In this document: one piece after another, positions 40,901-53,419 of the stretch
Layout of the letters: the number at the start of each line of letters is the position of its first letter
Position numbering within the stretch: position 1 is the first letter of the stretch
DNA from: an uncultured Pelagibacteraceae bacterium
Lineage (GTDB): Bacteria; Pseudomonadota; Alphaproteobacteria; Pelagibacterales; Pelagibacteraceae
Reading direction: 5' to 3'
DNA: 64,000 nucleotides
NCBI GenBank assembly: GCA_902536765.1
Contig: CACAYM010000002.1
Location: 124,001 to 188,000, forward strand
The notes under the pieces: generated by a model
The model's input: only the letters and a program-made list of their open reading frames with translations
Database searches by the model: none
What the model was told of the DNA's origin: nothing
Position numbers and translations under genes: made by a program

Positions 40901-42091
40901 GTACCTTATGGCTCAAAGTTATTTTTTAAAAACGGAGAAAAGATAAAGAAAAATTCTAAAATTTGTGAATGGGATCCTTATACTACGCCTGTTATTGCCG
41001 AAAAAAGTGGAATAGCCAACTTTGTCGATTTAATAGATGGCGTGTCATTATCTGAAACTGTAGATGATGCTACCGGAATTTCATCTAAATCTGTATTAGA
41101 TTGGAGATCGCAATCTAAAAACACAGATCTTAAACCGAGAATTACTCTGAGAGATCAAAAAGGAAATGTAATTAAAAAAGCCGACGATAATGAGGCTAGA
41201 TATTACTTAGTACCTGACTCAATATTATCGGTTAAAGATGGTCAAAAAATTTCAGCAGGTGATGTCATTGCCCGTTTGCCAAAAGAAACTTCAAAAACGA
41301 AAGACATCACTGGAGGTTTACCACGAGTTGCTGAATTATTTGAAGCTCGTAAGGCGAAAGATAGTGCAATAATTGCAGAAAATGATGGAAAAGTTTTATT
41401 TGGAAAAGAAGTTAGAGGCAAACAAAGAGTTTCAATAGTTTCTGACGGTGGAGAGAGCTCAAATTACTTAATTCCTAAAGGGAAACATATTAATTTTAAT
41501 GAGGGTGAAAAAATTAAAAAAGGCGAATATCTTTTAGATGGTCAACCTTTACCACATGATATACTAAGAATTTTAGGTATAGAAGAATTAACGGAGTATT
41601 TTGTTAACCAAGTTCAAGAGGTTTATAGACTTCAAGGAGTGGTAATAAACGACAAACATATTGAAACAATTTTACGTCAAATGCTTAAAAAAGTTGAGAT
41701 CAAAAACTCTGGAGATTCAAATTTATTACCTGGTGAAGTAATTGATAGAATTAAATTTGATAACATGAACGAAGAATTACAGAAAAATAATAAAAAACCA
41801 GCTGTTGGAGAAAGAGTTCTTATGGGTATTACCAAAGCTTCATTGCAAACTGAGTCATTCATATCAGCTGCATCTTTCCAAGAAACCACAAGAGTATTGA
41901 CAGATGCAGCTATAAAAGGAAAAGTTGATGTGCTACAAGGACTTAAAGAAAATGTCATAGTTGGACGTCTAGTCCCTGCTGGAACCGGAAGCATTAAGAA
42001 CGATTGGAATAGAAAAGCTTTGAAAGATGATGAGAAATTTTTATCTGAGCAGCAACCAACGGAAACGTCAGAAACCCAAGTAAATCAATAA
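37922..42091 (+). CDS. rpoC: RNA polymerase beta' subunit
   Basis: 1389 aa; [16 protein letters not shown]. Confidence 0.99.
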   Translation: MKKELKDLFKDTNISEAQNFNSIKITLASPEKIKSWTYGEIKKPETINYRTFRPEKDGLFCARIFGPIKDYECLCGKYKRMKFRGIICEKCGVEVTKSNVRRERMGHINLATPVAHIWFLKSLPSRISLAIDMKLKEVERVLYFESFIVIEPGLTSLKKNQLLNEDELNKYQEEFGDESFTAGIGAEAILEILRSIDLKKEKEILLKNINETKSKVAEERSIKRLKLIDSFIETGNKPEWMILTTIPVIPPELRPLVPLDGGRFATSDLNDLYRRVINRNNRLKRLMDLKAPDIIVRNEKRMLQESVDALFDNGRRGRVITGTGKRPLKSLAEMLKGKQGRFRQNLLGKRVDYSGRSVIVVGPDLKLHECGLPKKMALELFKPFLYARLNKLGLASTIKQAKKLVEKETNAVWDALELIVREHPILLNRAPTLHRLGVQAFEPKLIEGDAIELHPLTCAAFNADFDGDQMAVHIPLSLEAQLEARVLMMSTNNILSPSNGKPIIVPSQDMILGIYYLSQPPYQTEKIEGYFVNNSEIEQGLESGSINVHSRIISRFETVDKSGNTINQKFTSTAGRFLLANLLPKHKDIKFSLIDRLLPKRTVSEVIDIVFRFTGQKSTVIFCDKLKDLGFKHAFKAGISFGKDDLIIPENKSQLIDETKKLIADYENQYSEGLITRGEKYNKVVDAWSKCTDRVAGEMMKRISATETTKDGLKINSVFMMADSGARGSAAQMKQLAGMRGLIAKPSGEIIESPITSNFKEGLTALEYFNSTHGARKGLADTALKTANSGYLTRRLCDVAQDLTITKKDCDCKSRGSIALSEIIEGGNVIVALSERALGRIAASDIKNPISGETIIKKGEMIDEAGCEKIDAAGVKSIRVYSVITCGSKEGVCAMCYGRDLSRGKMVHVGEAIGMISAQSIGEPGTQLTMRTFHVGGTASIKQDSQIVSKNEGTLKIINTNLIEDSKKNLIVMGRNTQLSLEDDKGLQIAIYKVPYGSKLFFKNGEKIKKNSKICEWDPYTTPVIAEKSGIANFVDLIDGVSLSETVDDATGISSKSVLDWRSQSKNTDLKPRITLRDQKGNVIKKADDNEARYYLVPDSILSVKDGQKISAGDVIARLPKETSKTKDITGGLPRVAELFEARKAKDSAIIAENDGKVLFGKEVRGKQRVSIVSDGGESSNYLIPKGKHINFNEGEKIKKGEYLLDGQPLPHDILRILGIEELTEYFVNQVQEVYRLQGVVINDKHIETILRQMLKKVEIKNSGDSNLLPGEVIDRIKFDNMNEELQKNNKKPAVGERVLMGITKASLQTESFISAASFQETTRVLTDAAIKGKVDVLQGLKENVIVGRLVPAGTGSIKNDWNRKALKDDEKFLSEQQPTETSETQVNQ

Positions 42092-42120
42092 AAATAGCCG
42101 TTCCAGACTAGTATTAAGAA

Positions 42121-42148
42121 TTGACAAATATAAATTCTATAGTAATTT
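42121..42148 (+). promoter_or_regulatory. Possible promoter upstream of rpsL
   Basis: TTGACA at 42121-42126, 16-nt spacer, weak -10 TAATTT at 42143-42148. Confidence 0.3.
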
Positions 42149-42171
42149 GTCGATAATTTTTGGTTGGAATG

Positions 42172-42190
42172 TAATACCATTGGGGTATTA
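42172..42190 (+). promoter_or_regulatory. Perfect 7-bp hairpin in str-operon leader
   Basis: TAATACC-ATTGG-GGTATTA. Confidence 0.4.
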
Positions 42191-42251
42191 AACGCTGCCA
42201 CAACATATTCGGTCGCTTTTCTTTCAATCAATAAATATTAATAAAAAAATT

Positions 42252-42623
42252 ATGCCAACTATAAATCAGTTGCTTAGAAAAAGAAGACAAAAACCAGCCT
42301 CAAGGGATAAAGTTCCAGCCCTTGAAAAATCTCCTCAAAAAAGAGGTGTATGCGTTAAAGTTTATACAACTACACCTAAAAAACCTAATTCAGCTTTACG
42401 AAAAGTTGCAAGAGTTAGACTGTCCAATGGACATGAGGTAACATCTTATATACCTGGTGAAGGTCATAATTTGCAGGAACATTCAGTCGTATTAATAAGG
42501 GGTGGCCGGGTAAAAGATTTACCTGGCGTAAGATATCACATCTTAAGAGGTAACCTTGATACTCAAGGAGTTACTGCCAGAAAACAACAACGTTCTAAAT
42601 ATGGGGCAAAAAAAGGTAAGTAA
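42252..42623 (+). CDS. rpsL: 30S ribosomal protein S12
   Basis: [29 protein letters not shown]. Confidence 0.99.
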   Translation: MPTINQLLRKRRQKPASRDKVPALEKSPQKRGVCVKVYTTTPKKPNSALRKVARVRLSNGHEVTSYIPGEGHNLQEHSVVLIRGGRVKDLPGVRYHILRGNLDTQGVTARKQQRSKYGAKKGK

Positions 42624-42625
42624 AA

Positions 42626-43096
42626 ATGTCAAGGAAAAAAAAAGCTCCAAAAAAAATTCCGATAGTTGACCCCAAGTTTAAGTCAACAGTTATCCCTAAA
42701 TTGATAAATTCAATAATGTATGACGGAAAAAAAACAGTTGCTGAAAAAATTATTTATGATGCTATTGACAAAATTAAATCTAAAACAAAAGATGAACCTA
42801 TTAATATTTTTAATCAAGCTATAAATAACATCAAACCAACAGTCGAGGTAAGATCTAGAAGAGTGGGTGGCGCAACTTACCAGGTTCCAGTTGAAGTAAA
42901 AGCTAAAAGATCCCAAGCTCTTGCACTTAGATGGTTAATTGATGCTTCAAGAAAAAGAAAAGACAAGAACATGTCAGACAAAATTTTTAATGAAATTTTT
43001 GATGCTTACCAGAACAGAGGGTCAGCAATTAAAAAGAAAGAAGACACACATAAAATGGCAGAATCTAATAAAGCCTTTGCACATTTTAGATGGTAA
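42626..43096 (+). CDS. rpsG: 30S ribosomal protein S7
   Basis: VRSRRVGGATYQVPVEV. Confidence 0.99.
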   Translation: MSRKKKAPKKIPIVDPKFKSTVIPKLINSIMYDGKKTVAEKIIYDAIDKIKSKTKDEPINIFNQAINNIKPTVEVRSRRVGGATYQVPVEVKAKRSQALALRWLIDASRKRKDKNMSDKIFNEIFDAYQNRGSAIKKKEDTHKMAESNKAFAHFRW

Positions 43097-43102
43097 AAAT
43101 AT

Positions 43103-45178
43103 ATGAGCAGAACACATAAATTAGATAAATATAGAAACATAGGCATCATGGCTCACATAGATGCTGGTAAGACGACAACTACAGAAAGAATTTTATATTA
43201 TACAGGAAAGAGTCATAAAATTGGTGAAGTTCATGATGGTGCTGCAACCATGGATTGGATGGAACAAGAACAAGAAAGAGGAATAACTATCACCTCCGCA
43301 GCCACAACATGTTTTTGGAGGGATTATAGAATTAATATTATTGATACACCAGGACACGTTGATTTTACAATTGAGGTAGAAAGATCTTTGAAAGTCCTTG
43401 ATGGTGCTGTTGCTGTATTTGATGGTGTAGCTGGTGTTGAGCCACAATCAGAAACTGTTTGGAGACAAGCTGATAAATATAAGGTCCCAAGAATATGTTT
43501 TGTAAATAAACTTGATAGAACTGGTGCTGATTTTTTTAGATGTGTTAGTATGATAAAAGAGAGACTTGGTGCTAAACCTTTAGTTATGCAAATTCCAATT
43601 GGTATTGAAGCCTCATTACAAGGTGTTGTTGATCTTATTAAAATGAAAGCAATAGTTTGGAAAAATGAGGATCTTGGTGCAGAGTGGGAGGAAAAAGATA
43701 TACCCACAGATCTTAAAGAGATTTGCGAAAAATATAGACAAGAATTAGTTGAAACTGCTGTCGAACAAGATGAGAAACTCATGGAAAGTTATTTGAATGG
43801 AGACGTTATTTCAAGCGAAGATCTAATAAAATGTGTAAGAAAAGGTTGTTTAAGTTTTGATTTTGTCCCAGTTCTTACTGGTTCTGCTTTTAAAAATAAA
43901 GGAGTACAACCTTTATTGGATGCGGTTGTTGATTATTTACCTAGCCCTCAAGATATAGGAACAATTAAAGGAACAAAACCTAATTCTGAGGAAGAACTGG
44001 TTATGAAATTTGATGATAATGCACCTTTTTCTGCTTTAGCTTTTAAAGTAGCAAATGATCCTTTTGTGGGGTCTTTAACATTTATTAGGGTTTACTCAGG
44101 AACTGTCAAAACAGGAACAGCTATCTACAATACTTCAAAAGATAAAGAGGAAAGAGTTGGTAGAATGCTTCTTATGCATGCTAATTCAAGAGAGGATATA
44201 AAAGAAGCTAACTCAGGCGACATTGTTGCGTTAGCAGGTCTTAAAAACACAATCACTGGTCACACATTATCCGACGAAGATAACCCTGTTTTGCTAGAGC
44301 CCATGGAATTCCCTGATCCTGTAATAGAAATTGCTGTAGAACCCAAAACCAAGGGAGATCAAGAAAAAATGGGTGAAGCATTAGGAAGATTAGCTAAAGA
44401 AGATCCTTCTTTTAGAGTTACTTCTGATGAAGAATCGGGGCAAACAATTATCAAAGGTATGGGTGAATTACATCTAGATATAATTGTAGATCGTATGAAA
44501 AGAGAATTTAAAGTTGAAGCTAACGTTGGTGCACCTCAAGTAGCTTACAGAGAAACAATTGAAAAAAATACAGAATTTGATTACACGCATAAAAAACAAA
44601 GTGGAGGCGCTGGACAATTTGCTAGAGTTAAACTTTCTGTAGAGCCGTTAGAACCAGGCAAAGGAAGAGAAATTGAAAGTAAAATTAAAGGGGGTGCTAT
44701 ACCAAAAGAATTTATTCCTGGAGTAGAAAAAGGTGTAGAGACAGTGGCAGATAATGGAATCCTAGCTGGTTTTCCTTTAATAGATTACAAAGTTACTATT
44801 TTAGATGGACTGCATCACGATGTAGATTCAAGCGTATTAGCATTCGAATTAGCATCAAGACAATGTTTCAAAGAAGCTTGTACAAGAGCTACTTTAAAAT
44901 TATTAGAGCCAGTAATGAGAGTGGAGGTTGTGACACCAGAAGACTACATGGGAGATGTTATAGGTGATTTAAATAGTAGAAGAGGTCAAATTAATACTCA
45001 GGAACAAAGAGGTAATGCAACAGTTATAACAGCTATGGTACCACTGGCTAATATGTTTGGTTATATAAATAATTTAAGATCTATGTCACAAGGAAGAGCA
45101 CAATATTCAATGTTTTTTGATCATTATGCAAAAGTTCCTCAAAATGTTCAAGATGAAGTAACAAAGAAAACAGGTTAA
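43103..45178 (+). CDS. fusA: Elongation factor G
   Basis: [22 protein letters not shown]. Confidence 0.99.
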   Translation: MSRTHKLDKYRNIGIMAHIDAGKTTTTERILYYTGKSHKIGEVHDGAATMDWMEQEQERGITITSAATTCFWRDYRINIIDTPGHVDFTIEVERSLKVLDGAVAVFDGVAGVEPQSETVWRQADKYKVPRICFVNKLDRTGADFFRCVSMIKERLGAKPLVMQIPIGIEASLQGVVDLIKMKAIVWKNEDLGAEWEEKDIPTDLKEICEKYRQELVETAVEQDEKLMESYLNGDVISSEDLIKCVRKGCLSFDFVPVLTGSAFKNKGVQPLLDAVVDYLPSPQDIGTIKGTKPNSEEELVMKFDDNAPFSALAFKVANDPFVGSLTFIRVYSGTVKTGTAIYNTSKDKEERVGRMLLMHANSREDIKEANSGDIVALAGLKNTITGHTLSDEDNPVLLEPMEFPDPVIEIAVEPKTKGDQEKMGEALGRLAKEDPSFRVTSDEESGQTIIKGMGELHLDIIVDRMKREFKVEANVGAPQVAYRETIEKNTEFDYTHKKQSGGAGQFARVKLSVEPLEPGKGREIESKIKGGAIPKEFIPGVEKGVETVADNGILAGFPLIDYKVTILDGLHHDVDSSVLAFELASRQCFKEACTRATLKLLEPVMRVEVVTPEDYMGDVIGDLNSRRGQINTQEQRGNATVITAMVPLANMFGYINNLRSMSQGRAQYSMFFDHYAKVPQNVQDEVTKKTG

Positions 45179-45183
45179 ATATT

Positions 45184-45492
45184 ATGCAAAAACAAAATAT
45201 AAGAATAAAATTAAGAGCATATGACAACAAGGTATTGGATCAATCTACTGAAGAGATTGTAAACACAGTAAAAAGAACTGGTGCCAATATTAAAGGACCA
45301 ATTCCTCTACCCACAAAAATAGAAAGATATACAGTTTTAAGATCACCTCATATTGATAAAAAAAGTAGAGAACAATTTGAAACCAGAACACATAAAAGGC
45401 TTATTGATATAATCGAACCTACTCCACAAACAGTCGAGGCGTTAATGAAGTTAGATTTAGCATCAGGAGTAGATGTAGAAATCAAAATTTAA
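45184..45492 (+). CDS. rpsJ: 30S ribosomal protein S10
   Basis: [16 protein letters not shown]. Confidence 0.99.
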   Translation: MQKQNIRIKLRAYDNKVLDQSTEEIVNTVKRTGANIKGPIPLPTKIERYTVLRSPHIDKKSREQFETRTHKRLIDIIEPTPQTVEALMKLDLASGVDVEIKI

Positions 45493-45497
45493 AAACT

Positions 45498-46208
45498 ATG
45501 AGTGAAATTGGACTAATAGCAAAAAAAATTGGTATGACAAGGGAATTTTATAGAACGGGTCAATCTATTCCCGTAACTGTTTTAAAAATTGAAAAGGGCA
45601 GAGTAATCAATGTAATTGGGGAAAATGAGAGAGGATACAAAGCAGTTCAATTAGGGTTTGGAAAAATTAAAAACTCAAAATTATCTAAGGCAATGAAAGG
45701 CTACTTTTCAAAAAGAAATACAGAGCCAAAAAAAAGACTAAAAGAATTTAGGGTCAAAGATACAGAGGCTTATAAAATAGGAAATGAATTTGGTTTAGAA
45801 GTTTTCAAAGATATAAAATTTGTGGATATTAAATCAAGAACTATAGGAAAAGGTTTCGCTGGTGGGATGAAGAGACATAATTTTAGCGGGCTAAGAGCAA
45901 CACATGGTGTATCCGTATCCCATAGGTCGCACGGTTCAACTGGACAAAGGCAGGATCCTGGTAAAGTTTTTAAGGGAAAAAAAATGGCAGGGCATATGGG
46001 AGATAAAATACGAACAATGCAAAACATAGAAATTATAAAATCTGACTTAGAAAATGAGCTGTTGTTTATAAAAGGTTCCATACCAGGAGCAAAAAATACC
46101 GAAGTTTTAGTAAAAAAATCAATAAAAAATATTGCTAAACTAACAACTAAAGAGAAAGTTGAAGCATTGGAGAAATTAAAAAAAGTACCAGAGAAAAAAA
46201 AGAAATAA
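45498..46208 (+). CDS. rplC: 50S ribosomal protein L3
   Basis: GLIAKKIGMTREF; THGVSVSHRSHGSTGQRQDPGKVFKGKKMAGHMG. Confidence 0.99.
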   Translation: MSEIGLIAKKIGMTREFYRTGQSIPVTVLKIEKGRVINVIGENERGYKAVQLGFGKIKNSKLSKAMKGYFSKRNTEPKKRLKEFRVKDTEAYKIGNEFGLEVFKDIKFVDIKSRTIGKGFAGGMKRHNFSGLRATHGVSVSHRSHGSTGQRQDPGKVFKGKKMAGHMGDKIRTMQNIEIIKSDLENELLFIKGSIPGAKNTEVLVKKSIKNIAKLTTKEKVEALEKLKKVPEKKKK

Positions 46209-46209
46209 A

Positions 46210-46833
46210 ATGAAGATAGATAAAATTAATTTAAACGGTAAAACTGATAAGATTGAAATATTGGACAATATTATTTCTGCAAAAATAAATAAGAAGTTAG
46301 TGAGTTCATTGCTATATAAGGTAAATGCAAACTATAAAGGTAGAAAAGCTAAAACAAAACAAAAAAATGAGATTATTGGATCAACTTCAAAAATTTATGC
46401 CCAAAAGGGAACAGGTAATGCAAGACATGCTAGCAGAAAAGCACCAATATTTGTTGGTGGTGGTATAGCTCATGGTCCAAAAGGTGAAAATAATTATAAA
46501 ATAAGAAAAATTAATAAAAGTGAAAAAAAGAAAAGTATATCTTCACTGATTACTGAAAAAAATAACGAAAAAAATCTTATGATTTTTTCAGACTTTACAA
46601 GTGAAATTACTAAGACAAAGGAAATGAACAAAATTCTAGAGAAATTTAAGGCTAAAAATTCCCTTATTATATTAGATAAACTCTCAAAAGAAAAAATATT
46701 TAGATCTGTTAAAAATATTCCAAACGTAAAGGTTACTGATGTAAATCATTTTAGCAGTTATGATGTCGTTAAGTTTAAAAAAATCATATTTACCGAAACA
46801 TCTTTAAGAGAATTGGAGAAGAAATATGCATAA
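46210..46833 (+). CDS. rplD: 50S ribosomal protein L4
   Basis: GTGNARHASRKAPIFVGGGIAHGP. Confidence 0.98.
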   Translation: MKIDKINLNGKTDKIEILDNIISAKINKKLVSSLLYKVNANYKGRKAKTKQKNEIIGSTSKIYAQKGTGNARHASRKAPIFVGGGIAHGPKGENNYKIRKINKSEKKKSISSLITEKNNEKNLMIFSDFTSEITKTKEMNKILEKFKAKNSLIILDKLSKEKIFRSVKNIPNVKVTDVNHFSSYDVVKFKKIIFTETSLRELEKKYA

Positions 46834-47119
46834 TTTTCATCCATACGATAAAATTTTATCACCAATTGTAACTGAAAAATCAACAAATTTATCTGAGCAA
46901 AATAAAATTGTCTTTAAAGTTCCAAATTCTTCAAATAAAGAAATTATAAAAAAAAATGTAGAAAAAATATTCAAAGTAAATGTAATTAAGGTAAATATTA
47001 TAAATAAGCATCCAAGAAATAAAATTACAAGAGGTAGAAAAGTGAAGGTTAAAGGATTTAAAAAAGCAATCATAACATTAAAGAAAGGTCAGACAATTGA
47101 TCTTACAACTGGTATCTAA
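46826..47119 (+). CDS. rplW: 50S ribosomal protein L23
   Basis: SPIVTEKSTNL; context. Confidence 0.97.
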   Translation: MHNFHPYDKILSPIVTEKSTNLSEQNKIVFKVPNSSNKEIIKKNVEKIFKVNVIKVNIINKHPRNKITRGRKVKVKGFKKAIITLKKGQTIDLTTGI

Positions 47120-47121
47120 CA

Positions 47122-47958
47122 ATGGCATTAAAATCATTTAAACCATATACAAAGTCAACAAGAGGAACAGTGTTAATTGATAGATCAAAATTATGGAAAG
47201 GTAAGCCTTTCAAACCGCTAACATCTGTGAATAATTCATCTAAAGGAAGAAATAATCTGGGAAGAATAACTTCAAGAAATCATGGTGGTGGTCACAAACA
47301 AAAATATAGAAAGATTGATTTTTATAGAAGAAAATTTGATTCTGCTGGTGCAGTAGAGAGAATAGAATATGATCCTAATAGATCTTGTCATATAATGTTA
47401 GTAAAATTCGAAGATGGTCAAAATTTCTATTACTTAGCACCGCAAAAAATAAAAGTTGGAGATAAAATAAATAATGGATCTAATATAGAAATAAAAATTG
47501 GGAATTGCTTGCCATTACAAGAAATACCAGCTGGAATAGAGATACATAATGTTGAATTGCAACCAGGTGCTGGTGGTAAAATTGCAAGATCAGCCGGAAC
47601 GTCTGTTACCATAACTGGAGTTGACGGAAACTATTCCCTAATAAGAATGGCCTCGGGCGAAGTCAGGAAAATCAATTCAAGATGTATGGCCACTATAGGT
47701 GTATTATCTAATCCTGATCAAAAAAATATAAAGATTGGTAAAGCTGGCAGATCACGATGGCTTGGAATAAGACCGCATACAAGAGGAGTTGTTAAAAATC
47801 CTGTTGATCATCCACATGGGGGTGGAGAAGGAAAATCTGCTGGCGGAAGACATCCGGTTTCGCCAAAAGGACAATCTGCAAAGGGTTTAAAAACTAGAGA
47901 TAACAAAAGAACAGATAAATTTATTATTACAAGAAGAAAGGTAAAAAAAAATAGATAA
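47122..47958 (+). CDS. rplB: 50S ribosomal protein L2
   Basis: [25 protein letters not shown]. Confidence 0.99.
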   Translation: MALKSFKPYTKSTRGTVLIDRSKLWKGKPFKPLTSVNNSSKGRNNLGRITSRNHGGGHKQKYRKIDFYRRKFDSAGAVERIEYDPNRSCHIMLVKFEDGQNFYYLAPQKIKVGDKINNGSNIEIKIGNCLPLQEIPAGIEIHNVELQPGAGGKIARSAGTSVTITGVDGNYSLIRMASGEVRKINSRCMATIGVLSNPDQKNIKIGKAGRSRWLGIRPHTRGVVKNPVDHPHGGGEGKSAGGRHPVSPKGQSAKGLKTRDNKRTDKFIITRRKVKKNR

Positions 47959-47960
47959 AA

Positions 47961-48269
47961 ATGGCAAGATCAGTTTGGAAAGGACCGTTTGTAGAGGAAA
48001 GTGTAATCAAAAAAGTTGATAAACAAAAAAACGAAACAAATAAGAAGCCAATTAAAATTTGGTCAAGAAAATCAACAATTATTCCTGATTTTGTTGGGGT
48101 AAGTTTTTTAATTTATAATGGAAAAAAATTTATTCCTATTACAGTATCGGAAGATATGGTTGGTCACAAATTTGGAGAATTTGCGCCTACAAGACAATTT
48201 TTTGGACATACCCCTGCTGATAAAAAAGCCAAAGAGGGTGTTAGCGATAAACCTGTGGAGAAAAAATAA
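47961..48269 (+). CDS. rpsS: 30S ribosomal protein S19
   Basis: [27 protein letters not shown]. Confidence 0.98.
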   Translation: MARSVWKGPFVEESVIKKVDKQKNETNKKPIKIWSRKSTIIPDFVGVSFLIYNGKKFIPITVSEDMVGHKFGEFAPTRQFFGHTPADKKAKEGVSDKPVEKK

Positions 48270-48271
48270 CA

Positions 48272-48664
48272 ATGGTAACAGTAGATAAAGATAAACAAAA
48301 AATTGCAAAATCAATAAATAAAAATGTTAGATCTAGTACAAGAAAATTGAAACCGCTTCTTAGATCTATAATTGGAAAAAAAGTTGATATAGCTGTAAGA
48401 GATCTTACATTTTCTGATAAAAGAATATCAAAAGACATAAAAAAAACGCTATCTTCAGCAATTGCGAATGCAGAGAATAATTTTCAATATGATATTGATA
48501 AGTTATTTATAAAAGAAGCTTACTGTGGGAAGCAAGTTGTGATGAAGAGATTTAGAGCACGAGCTAAAGGAAGAGCAGCTCCAATTAAAAAACCATATTC
48601 AAATTTAACTATAGTGCTGGAAGAAAATAACAAAATAGAGAGAAAACATGGGACAAAAAGTTAA
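48272..48664 (+). CDS. rplV: 50S ribosomal protein L22
   Basis: [26 protein letters not shown]; context. Confidence 0.97.
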   Translation: MVTVDKDKQKIAKSINKNVRSSTRKLKPLLRSIIGKKVDIAVRDLTFSDKRISKDIKKTLSSAIANAENNFQYDIDKLFIKEAYCGKQVVMKRFRARAKGRAAPIKKPYSNLTIVLEENNKIERKHGTKS

Positions 48665-49307
48665 TCCAGTTGGATTAAGATTAGGTATTAATAGAGGCTG
48701 GGACTCAGTCTGGTATGCCAAAAAAAAAGATTTTGGAAATTTTTTAATTGAGGATTTTAAAATAAGAGAATACATAAAAAAAAATGTAATTAATTCTGGT
48801 GTATCAAAAGTAATGATAGAAAGAACATCAAAAAAATGTTTTGTAACAATATACACCTCGAGACCTGGCTTCGTTATAGGTAAAAAAGGTAGTGATATAG
48901 AAAAAATTAAAAATAAGTTATCTGCTTTAACAGCTAATGAAGTAAATCTAAATATTAAGGAAGTTAAAAAACCTGAGACAAATAGTTATTTAGTTGCAGA
49001 GAATATCGCTCAACAACTAGTAAAAAGAGTTTCTTACAGAAGAGCTATGAAAAGATCTATGCAATCAGCGTTAAGACTTGGGGCAAAGGGTATTAAAGTT
49101 TCTGTAAGTGGCAGATTGGGTGGAAATGAAATAGCAAGAACAGAATGGCTTAGAGATGGAAGTATACCCTCACATACTTTAAGAGCAGACATTGATTATG
49201 CCGAAGCAGAAGCCCTTACTACTTATGGTATTATTGGGATAAAAGTTTGGATTTATAAGGGAGAAATTTTTACTAGAGAATTTAGCCAGGAGACAAATAA
49301 AAAATAA
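48648..49307 (+). CDS. rpsC: 30S ribosomal protein S3
   Basis: [24 protein letters not shown]. Confidence 0.99.
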   Translation: MGQKVNPVGLRLGINRGWDSVWYAKKKDFGNFLIEDFKIREYIKKNVINSGVSKVMIERTSKKCFVTIYTSRPGFVIGKKGSDIEKIKNKLSALTANEVNLNIKEVKKPETNSYLVAENIAQQLVKRVSYRRAMKRSMQSALRLGAKGIKVSVSGRLGGNEIARTEWLRDGSIPSHTLRADIDYAEAEALTTYGIIGIKVWIYKGEIFTREFSQETNKK

Positions 49308-49309
49308 AT

Positions 49310-49720
49310 ATGTTACAGCCAACAAGAACAAAATTTAGAAAAGCACACAAAGGGCGTATTCACGGAAATGCTTCAAGGTGTAATTTTATGAACTATGGTT
49401 CATATGGCTTAAAAGCTATGTCTCCTGATAGAGTAATATCTAAACAGATTGAGGCCGCGAGAGTCGCTTTAACAAGACATATGAAGAGACAGGGCAGGGT
49501 ATGGACTAGAGTATTTCCAAATATACCTGTATCTAAAAAGCCAACAGAAGTAAGAATGGGTAAAGGAAAAGGCTCACCAGAATTTTGGGCATGCAGAGTA
49601 AAACCTGGCAGAATTTTATTTGAAGTTGATGGAGTTTCTGAACAAATCGCGAGAGAAGCTCTTTATAAAGCTTCTGCAAAATTACCAATTAAGACAAAAT
49701 TTATAAAAAGATTTACATGA
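49310..49720 (+). CDS. rplP: 50S ribosomal protein L16
   Basis: [37 protein letters not shown]. Confidence 0.99.
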   Translation: MLQPTRTKFRKAHKGRIHGNASRCNFMNYGSYGLKAMSPDRVISKQIEAARVALTRHMKRQGRVWTRVFPNIPVSKKPTEVRMGKGKGSPEFWACRVKPGRILFEVDGVSEQIAREALYKASAKLPIKTKFIKRFT

Positions 49721-49911
49721 TGAAAAAAAAAGATACTAAAAAAATTACAAGGGACCAAGCTATGAAAGATTTAGATAAATTAAAAAAAGATTTGTTTAAT
49801 TTTAGATTTCAAAAAGTAAATGGACAGTTAACTAATCCATCTAAAATTAACATTACAAAAAAAAGTATTGCTAGATTAAAAACAATAATCGAAAGGAAGT
49901 CAGATGCCTAA
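49717..49911 (+). CDS. rpmC: 50S ribosomal protein L29
   Basis: Position between rplP and rps[17 protein letters not shown]. Confidence 0.95.
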   Translation: MMKKKDTKKITRDQAMKDLDKLKKDLFNFRFQKVNGQLTNPSKINITKKSIARLKTIIERKSDA

Positions 49912-50140
49912 AAAAATTTTACATGGAATTGTTGTGGGAGATAAAGAAAATAAAACTATCAAAGTTATGGTCGAAAGAAAATACCAGCATCCGTTATTTA
50001 AAAAAGTGGTTAAAAGTAAAAAAAAATATAGTGCACACGATGAAAAAAATAAATTTAAAGTTGGAGAAAAAGTTTCAATTGTTGAATGTAAACCATATTC
50101 AAAAAACAAGAAATTTGAAGTTCTGGAGGATAATAAATGA
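49904..50140 (+). CDS. rpsQ: 30S ribosomal protein S17
   Basis: [27 protein letters not shown]. Confidence 0.98.
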   Translation: MPKKILHGIVVGDKENKTIKVMVERKYQHPLFKKVVKSKKKYSAHDEKNKFKVGEKVSIVECKPYSKNKKFEVLEDNK

Positions 50141-50505
50141 TACAAATACAAACAGAATTACTTGTAGCTGATAATACGGGAGCAAAAAGAATTGAGTGTA
50201 TAAAAGTTCTTGGAGGGTCAAAAAGAAGATATGCAAGTATTGGCGACACAATTGTAATTGCTGTTAAAGAGGCAATACCTAAAGGAAAAGTGAAAAAAGG
50301 TTCTGTCCATAAAGCTGTTGTAGTGAGAGTTAAAAAAGGAATTCATAGAGAAGACGGTTCAAAAGTTAAATTCGATAATAATGCAGCAGTTTTGGTAGAT
50401 GATAAAGGTGAACCTGTTGGAACAAGAATTTTTGGTCCTGTAACAAGAGAGTTGAGAAATAGAGGTCAAATGAAAATAATTTCATTAGCTCCAGAGGTCC
50501 TATGA
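50137..50505 (+). CDS. rplN: 50S ribosomal protein L14
   Basis: [27 protein letters not shown]. Confidence 0.99.
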   Translation: MIQIQTELLVADNTGAKRIECIKVLGGSKRRYASIGDTIVIAVKEAIPKGKVKKGSVHKAVVVRVKKGIHREDGSKVKFDNNAAVLVDDKGEPVGTRIFGPVTRELRNRGQMKIISLAPEVL

Positions 50506-50756
50506 TGAATATTAAAAAAGGAAGTAAAGTAAAAATTTTAATTGGTAAAGATAAAAACAAAGAGGGCGAAGTGATTGAAATCAATAGATCAGACTTTAGA
50601 GCTAAAGTTAAAGGTTTAAATATGATTAAAAAACATGTTAAGACCACAAAAGAAAAAAAAGGTGGAATTTTTGAGAAAGAAAATTTTATCGATCTTTCCA
50701 ATTTGAGTGTAATCGAAAATGATAAAAGTAAAAAAAAGGAAAAAGCTAAAAAATGA
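50502..50756 (+). CDS. rplX: 50S ribosomal protein L24
   Basis: [21 protein letters not shown]. Confidence 0.97.
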   Translation: MMNIKKGSKVKILIGKDKNKEGEVIEINRSDFRAKVKGLNMIKKHVKTTKEKKGGIFEKENFIDLSNLSVIENDKSKKKEKAKK

Positions 50757-51307
50757 CACCAAGATTGAAAGATTTATATAATAAACAAATTCAAGTTGAT
50801 TTACAAAAACAGTTTGGAATGAAAAATTTATTAATGGTTCCAAAGATACAAAAAGTGGTAGTTAATATGGGACTTGGTATTGATGGGAATGATAATAAAA
50901 TTTTGAAATCATGCGAAGATGACTTAAGCAAATTATCAGGTCAAAAACCTGTAATTACAAAATTCAAAAAATCAATTTCAAATTTTAAAACTAGAAAAAA
51001 TAGTAACGCTGGGCTTAAAGTGACGCTTAGAAAAGACAAGATGTATGAATTTATTGACAGACTAGTGAATATTGCGCTTCCAAGAATCAAAGATTTTAGA
51101 GGATTATCCTTAAAGGGCTTTGATAAATTTGGAAATTATTCTTTTGGTGTCAAAGAGCATATAATTTTCCCTGAGGTGAACTTTGATAAAGTTGATAAAA
51201 TAAGAGGTTTAGATATTTCAATAATAATACTGTCAATGAGTAAGGATCATAGTTTAGAATTATTAAAAAAATTTAATTTCCCATTTAAAAGTGAAAGGAG
51301 CAATTAA
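50753..51307 (+). CDS. rplE: 50S ribosomal protein L5
   Basis: [32 protein letters not shown]. Confidence 0.99.
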   Translation: MTPRLKDLYNKQIQVDLQKQFGMKNLLMVPKIQKVVVNMGLGIDGNDNKILKSCEDDLSKLSGQKPVITKFKKSISNFKTRKNSNAGLKVTLRKDKMYEFIDRLVNIALPRIKDFRGLSLKGFDKFGNYSFGVKEHIIFPEVNFDKVDKIRGLDISIIILSMSKDHSLELLKKFNFPFKSERSN

Positions 51308-51309
51308 AA

Positions 51310-51615
51310 ATGGCTAAACTTAGCGCAATAAACAAAAATAACAGAAGAATTAAACTTTCAAATAAATTTTATAATAAAAGGAAAAAATTAAAAAATATTG
51401 TTATGAATAAAAAAATTTCACTTGAGGAAAGATTTAAAGCACAACAAAAACTTTCAAAACTACCTAGAAATTCCGCAAAAACGAGAGTCATGAACAGGTG
51501 TCAAATAACTGGCAGACCCCATGGAGTTTATAGGAAATTGAAAATTTCAAGAATAGCTCTGAGAAAGCTTGGTCTTGAAGGTAAAATACCAGGAATGGTA
51601 AAATCAAGTTGGTAG
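51310..51615 (+). CDS. rpsN: 30S ribosomal protein S14
   Basis: [35 protein letters not shown]. Confidence 0.98.
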   Translation: MAKLSAINKNNRRIKLSNKFYNKRKKLKNIVMNKKISLEERFKAQQKLSKLPRNSAKTRVMNRCQITGRPHGVYRKLKISRIALRKLGLEGKIPGMVKSSW

Positions 51616-51627
51616 AAAGGAGAAATT

Positions 51628-52023
51628 ATGACAATGAGTGATCCTATAGGAGATATGTTAGCAAGGATTAAAAATTCTCAAATGAGAAGTCAAAAACAAG
51701 TAAATATGCCGTCATCTAAATTCAAAACAAAGATTGCTGAGGTACTTAAGGAAGAAGGTTTTATAATAGACTTTGAAGAAAAGGAAAATGAAAATAAAGT
51801 TATATTAACAATTATGTTGAAGTACAATTCAGGCAATCCAGTTATTAATACTATTGAAAGAGTATCTAAACCAGGAAGAAGGATATTTTCAAGCGCTGAA
51901 AGTTTACCAAAAATAAACAACGGGCTCGGGATTGCAATTATATCGACTCCAAAGGGTGTTATGACAGATGTAAATGCGAGAAAACAAAAAATCGGTGGAG
52001 AAATTATTTGTAAGGTATTTTAA
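51628..52023 (+). CDS. rpsH: 30S ribosomal protein S8
   Basis: MSDPIGDMLARIKN. Confidence 0.98.
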   Translation: MTMSDPIGDMLARIKNSQMRSQKQVNMPSSKFKTKIAEVLKEEGFIIDFEEKENENKVILTIMLKYNSGNPVINTIERVSKPGRRIFSSAESLPKINNGLGIAIISTPKGVMTDVNARKQKIGGEIICKVF

Positions 52024-52562
52024 TGTCAAAAATTGGAAAGATAAATATAAATATTCCTGAAAAAGTTAAAGTAGCGTTGTCTGGAAATCTTGTAAATGTA
52101 GAGGGACCATTCGGTAAAAAAACAGTTTCAATAGATACAAATAATTTTGATTTAAAAATTAATGAGGGAAAGGATATTTCAATTAAGCCAAAAAAAAATG
52201 ATCAAAATGTAAAAAGATTGTGGGGAATGAATAGAAGTTTGTTAAATAATGCGATAATAGGTGCTGAAAAGGGATATGAAAAAATACTTGAACTTGTTGG
52301 CGTAGGTTACAGAGCAGCTTTAAAGGGAAATCAATTAAATCTGCAATTAGGTTTTAGCCATGATATAAATTTTGATATTCCTAAAAATATTAAAATTTTG
52401 GTAGAAAAACAAACAATAATTAAAATTAGCGGCATAGACAAACAAGAAGTTGGAATGATTGCTTCAAAAATAAAATCTTTAAGACCACCTGAACCATATA
52501 AAGGTAAAGGCATTAAAGAAAAAGGTCAATATATTTTAAGAAAAGAAGGTAAAAAGAAATAA
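52023..52562 (+). CDS. rplF: 50S ribosomal protein L6
   Basis: [26 protein letters not shown]. Confidence 0.99.
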   Translation: MSKIGKININIPEKVKVALSGNLVNVEGPFGKKTVSIDTNNFDLKINEGKDISIKPKKNDQNVKRLWGMNRSLLNNAIIGAEKGYEKILELVGVGYRAALKGNQLNLQLGFSHDINFDIPKNIKILVEKQTIIKISGIDKQEVGMIASKIKSLRPPEPYKGKGIKEKGQYILRKEGKKK

Positions 52563-52915
52563 TGAAAATTACAGCAACAGTAAGAAGAAAATTTAGAGTT
52601 AGAAACAAATTGAAAAAAATTTCAAAAGGTGACAGGTTGAGATTATCCATCACTAGATCATTAAAAAATATTTCAGCCCAGATAATTGATGACAGTAATC
52701 AATCAACTATTTTGTCCGCATCATCTAATGAAAAAGATATGAGGTCGATTAAGAAAAATAAAATTGATCTTTCAATCCTTGTTGCGGAAAAACTAGCAAA
52801 AAAAGCAATAGAAAAAAATATAACAAATATTTATTTTGATAGAGGGATATATAAATATCATGGTAGAATAAAAATTTTTGCTGAAACTTTAAGAAAAAAT
52901 GGGATGAAATTTTAA
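52562..52915 (+). CDS. rplR: 50S ribosomal protein L18
   Basis: [27 protein letters not shown]. Confidence 0.98.
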   Translation: MKITATVRRKFRVRNKLKKISKGDRLRLSITRSLKNISAQIIDDSNQSTILSASSNEKDMRSIKKNKIDLSILVAEKLAKKAIEKNITNIYFDRGIYKYHGRIKIFAETLRKNGMKF

Positions 52916-52917
52916 AT

Positions 52918-53418
52918 ATGGAAAAAAATATTGAGTTCATTGAGAAACTAGTTCATATAAACAGAATTACAAAAGTAGTTAAAGGTGGAAGAAGATTTGG
53001 ATTCTCTGCTTTAGTAGTTGTTGGAAACCAAAATGGCAAAATCGGGGTAGCTCATGCAAAAGCTAAGCAAGTTCCAGATGCAATAAAAAAAGCTAATGAA
53101 TTAGCAAGAAGAAATTTAATACAAATACCTCTTAGAGAAGGCCGAACAATACATCACGATATATTTGGAAAAGATGGAGCTGGAAAAATAAAATTAAGAT
53201 CTGCACCTAAGGGTACTGGTATAATTGCTGGTGGACCAGTTCGTGCTGTATGTGAAGTTTTAGGAATAAAAGATATAGTTGCAAAGTCGTTAGGAACTGC
53301 AAACCCTCATAATGTAATTAGAGCTTGTATGAAAGCACTTTTAAAGCAAACATCACCTAAACATATATCAAATATTAGAAATAAAAAAATTTCTGAAATT
53401 ATTGAGAAGAGAGGGTAA
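52918..53418 (+). CDS. rpsE: 30S ribosomal protein S5
   Basis: [29 protein letters not shown]. Confidence 0.99.
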   Translation: MEKNIEFIEKLVHINRITKVVKGGRRFGFSALVVVGNQNGKIGVAHAKAKQVPDAIKKANELARRNLIQIPLREGRTIHHDIFGKDGAGKIKLRSAPKGTGIIAGGPVRAVCEVLGIKDIVAKSLGTANPHNVIRACMKALLKQTSPKHISNIRNKKISEIIEKRG

Positions 53419-53419
53419 A

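Noticed and set aside
43324-43782. 152-aa minus-strand ORF
   Set aside because: Fully inside fusA on the opposite strand; no recognisable domain
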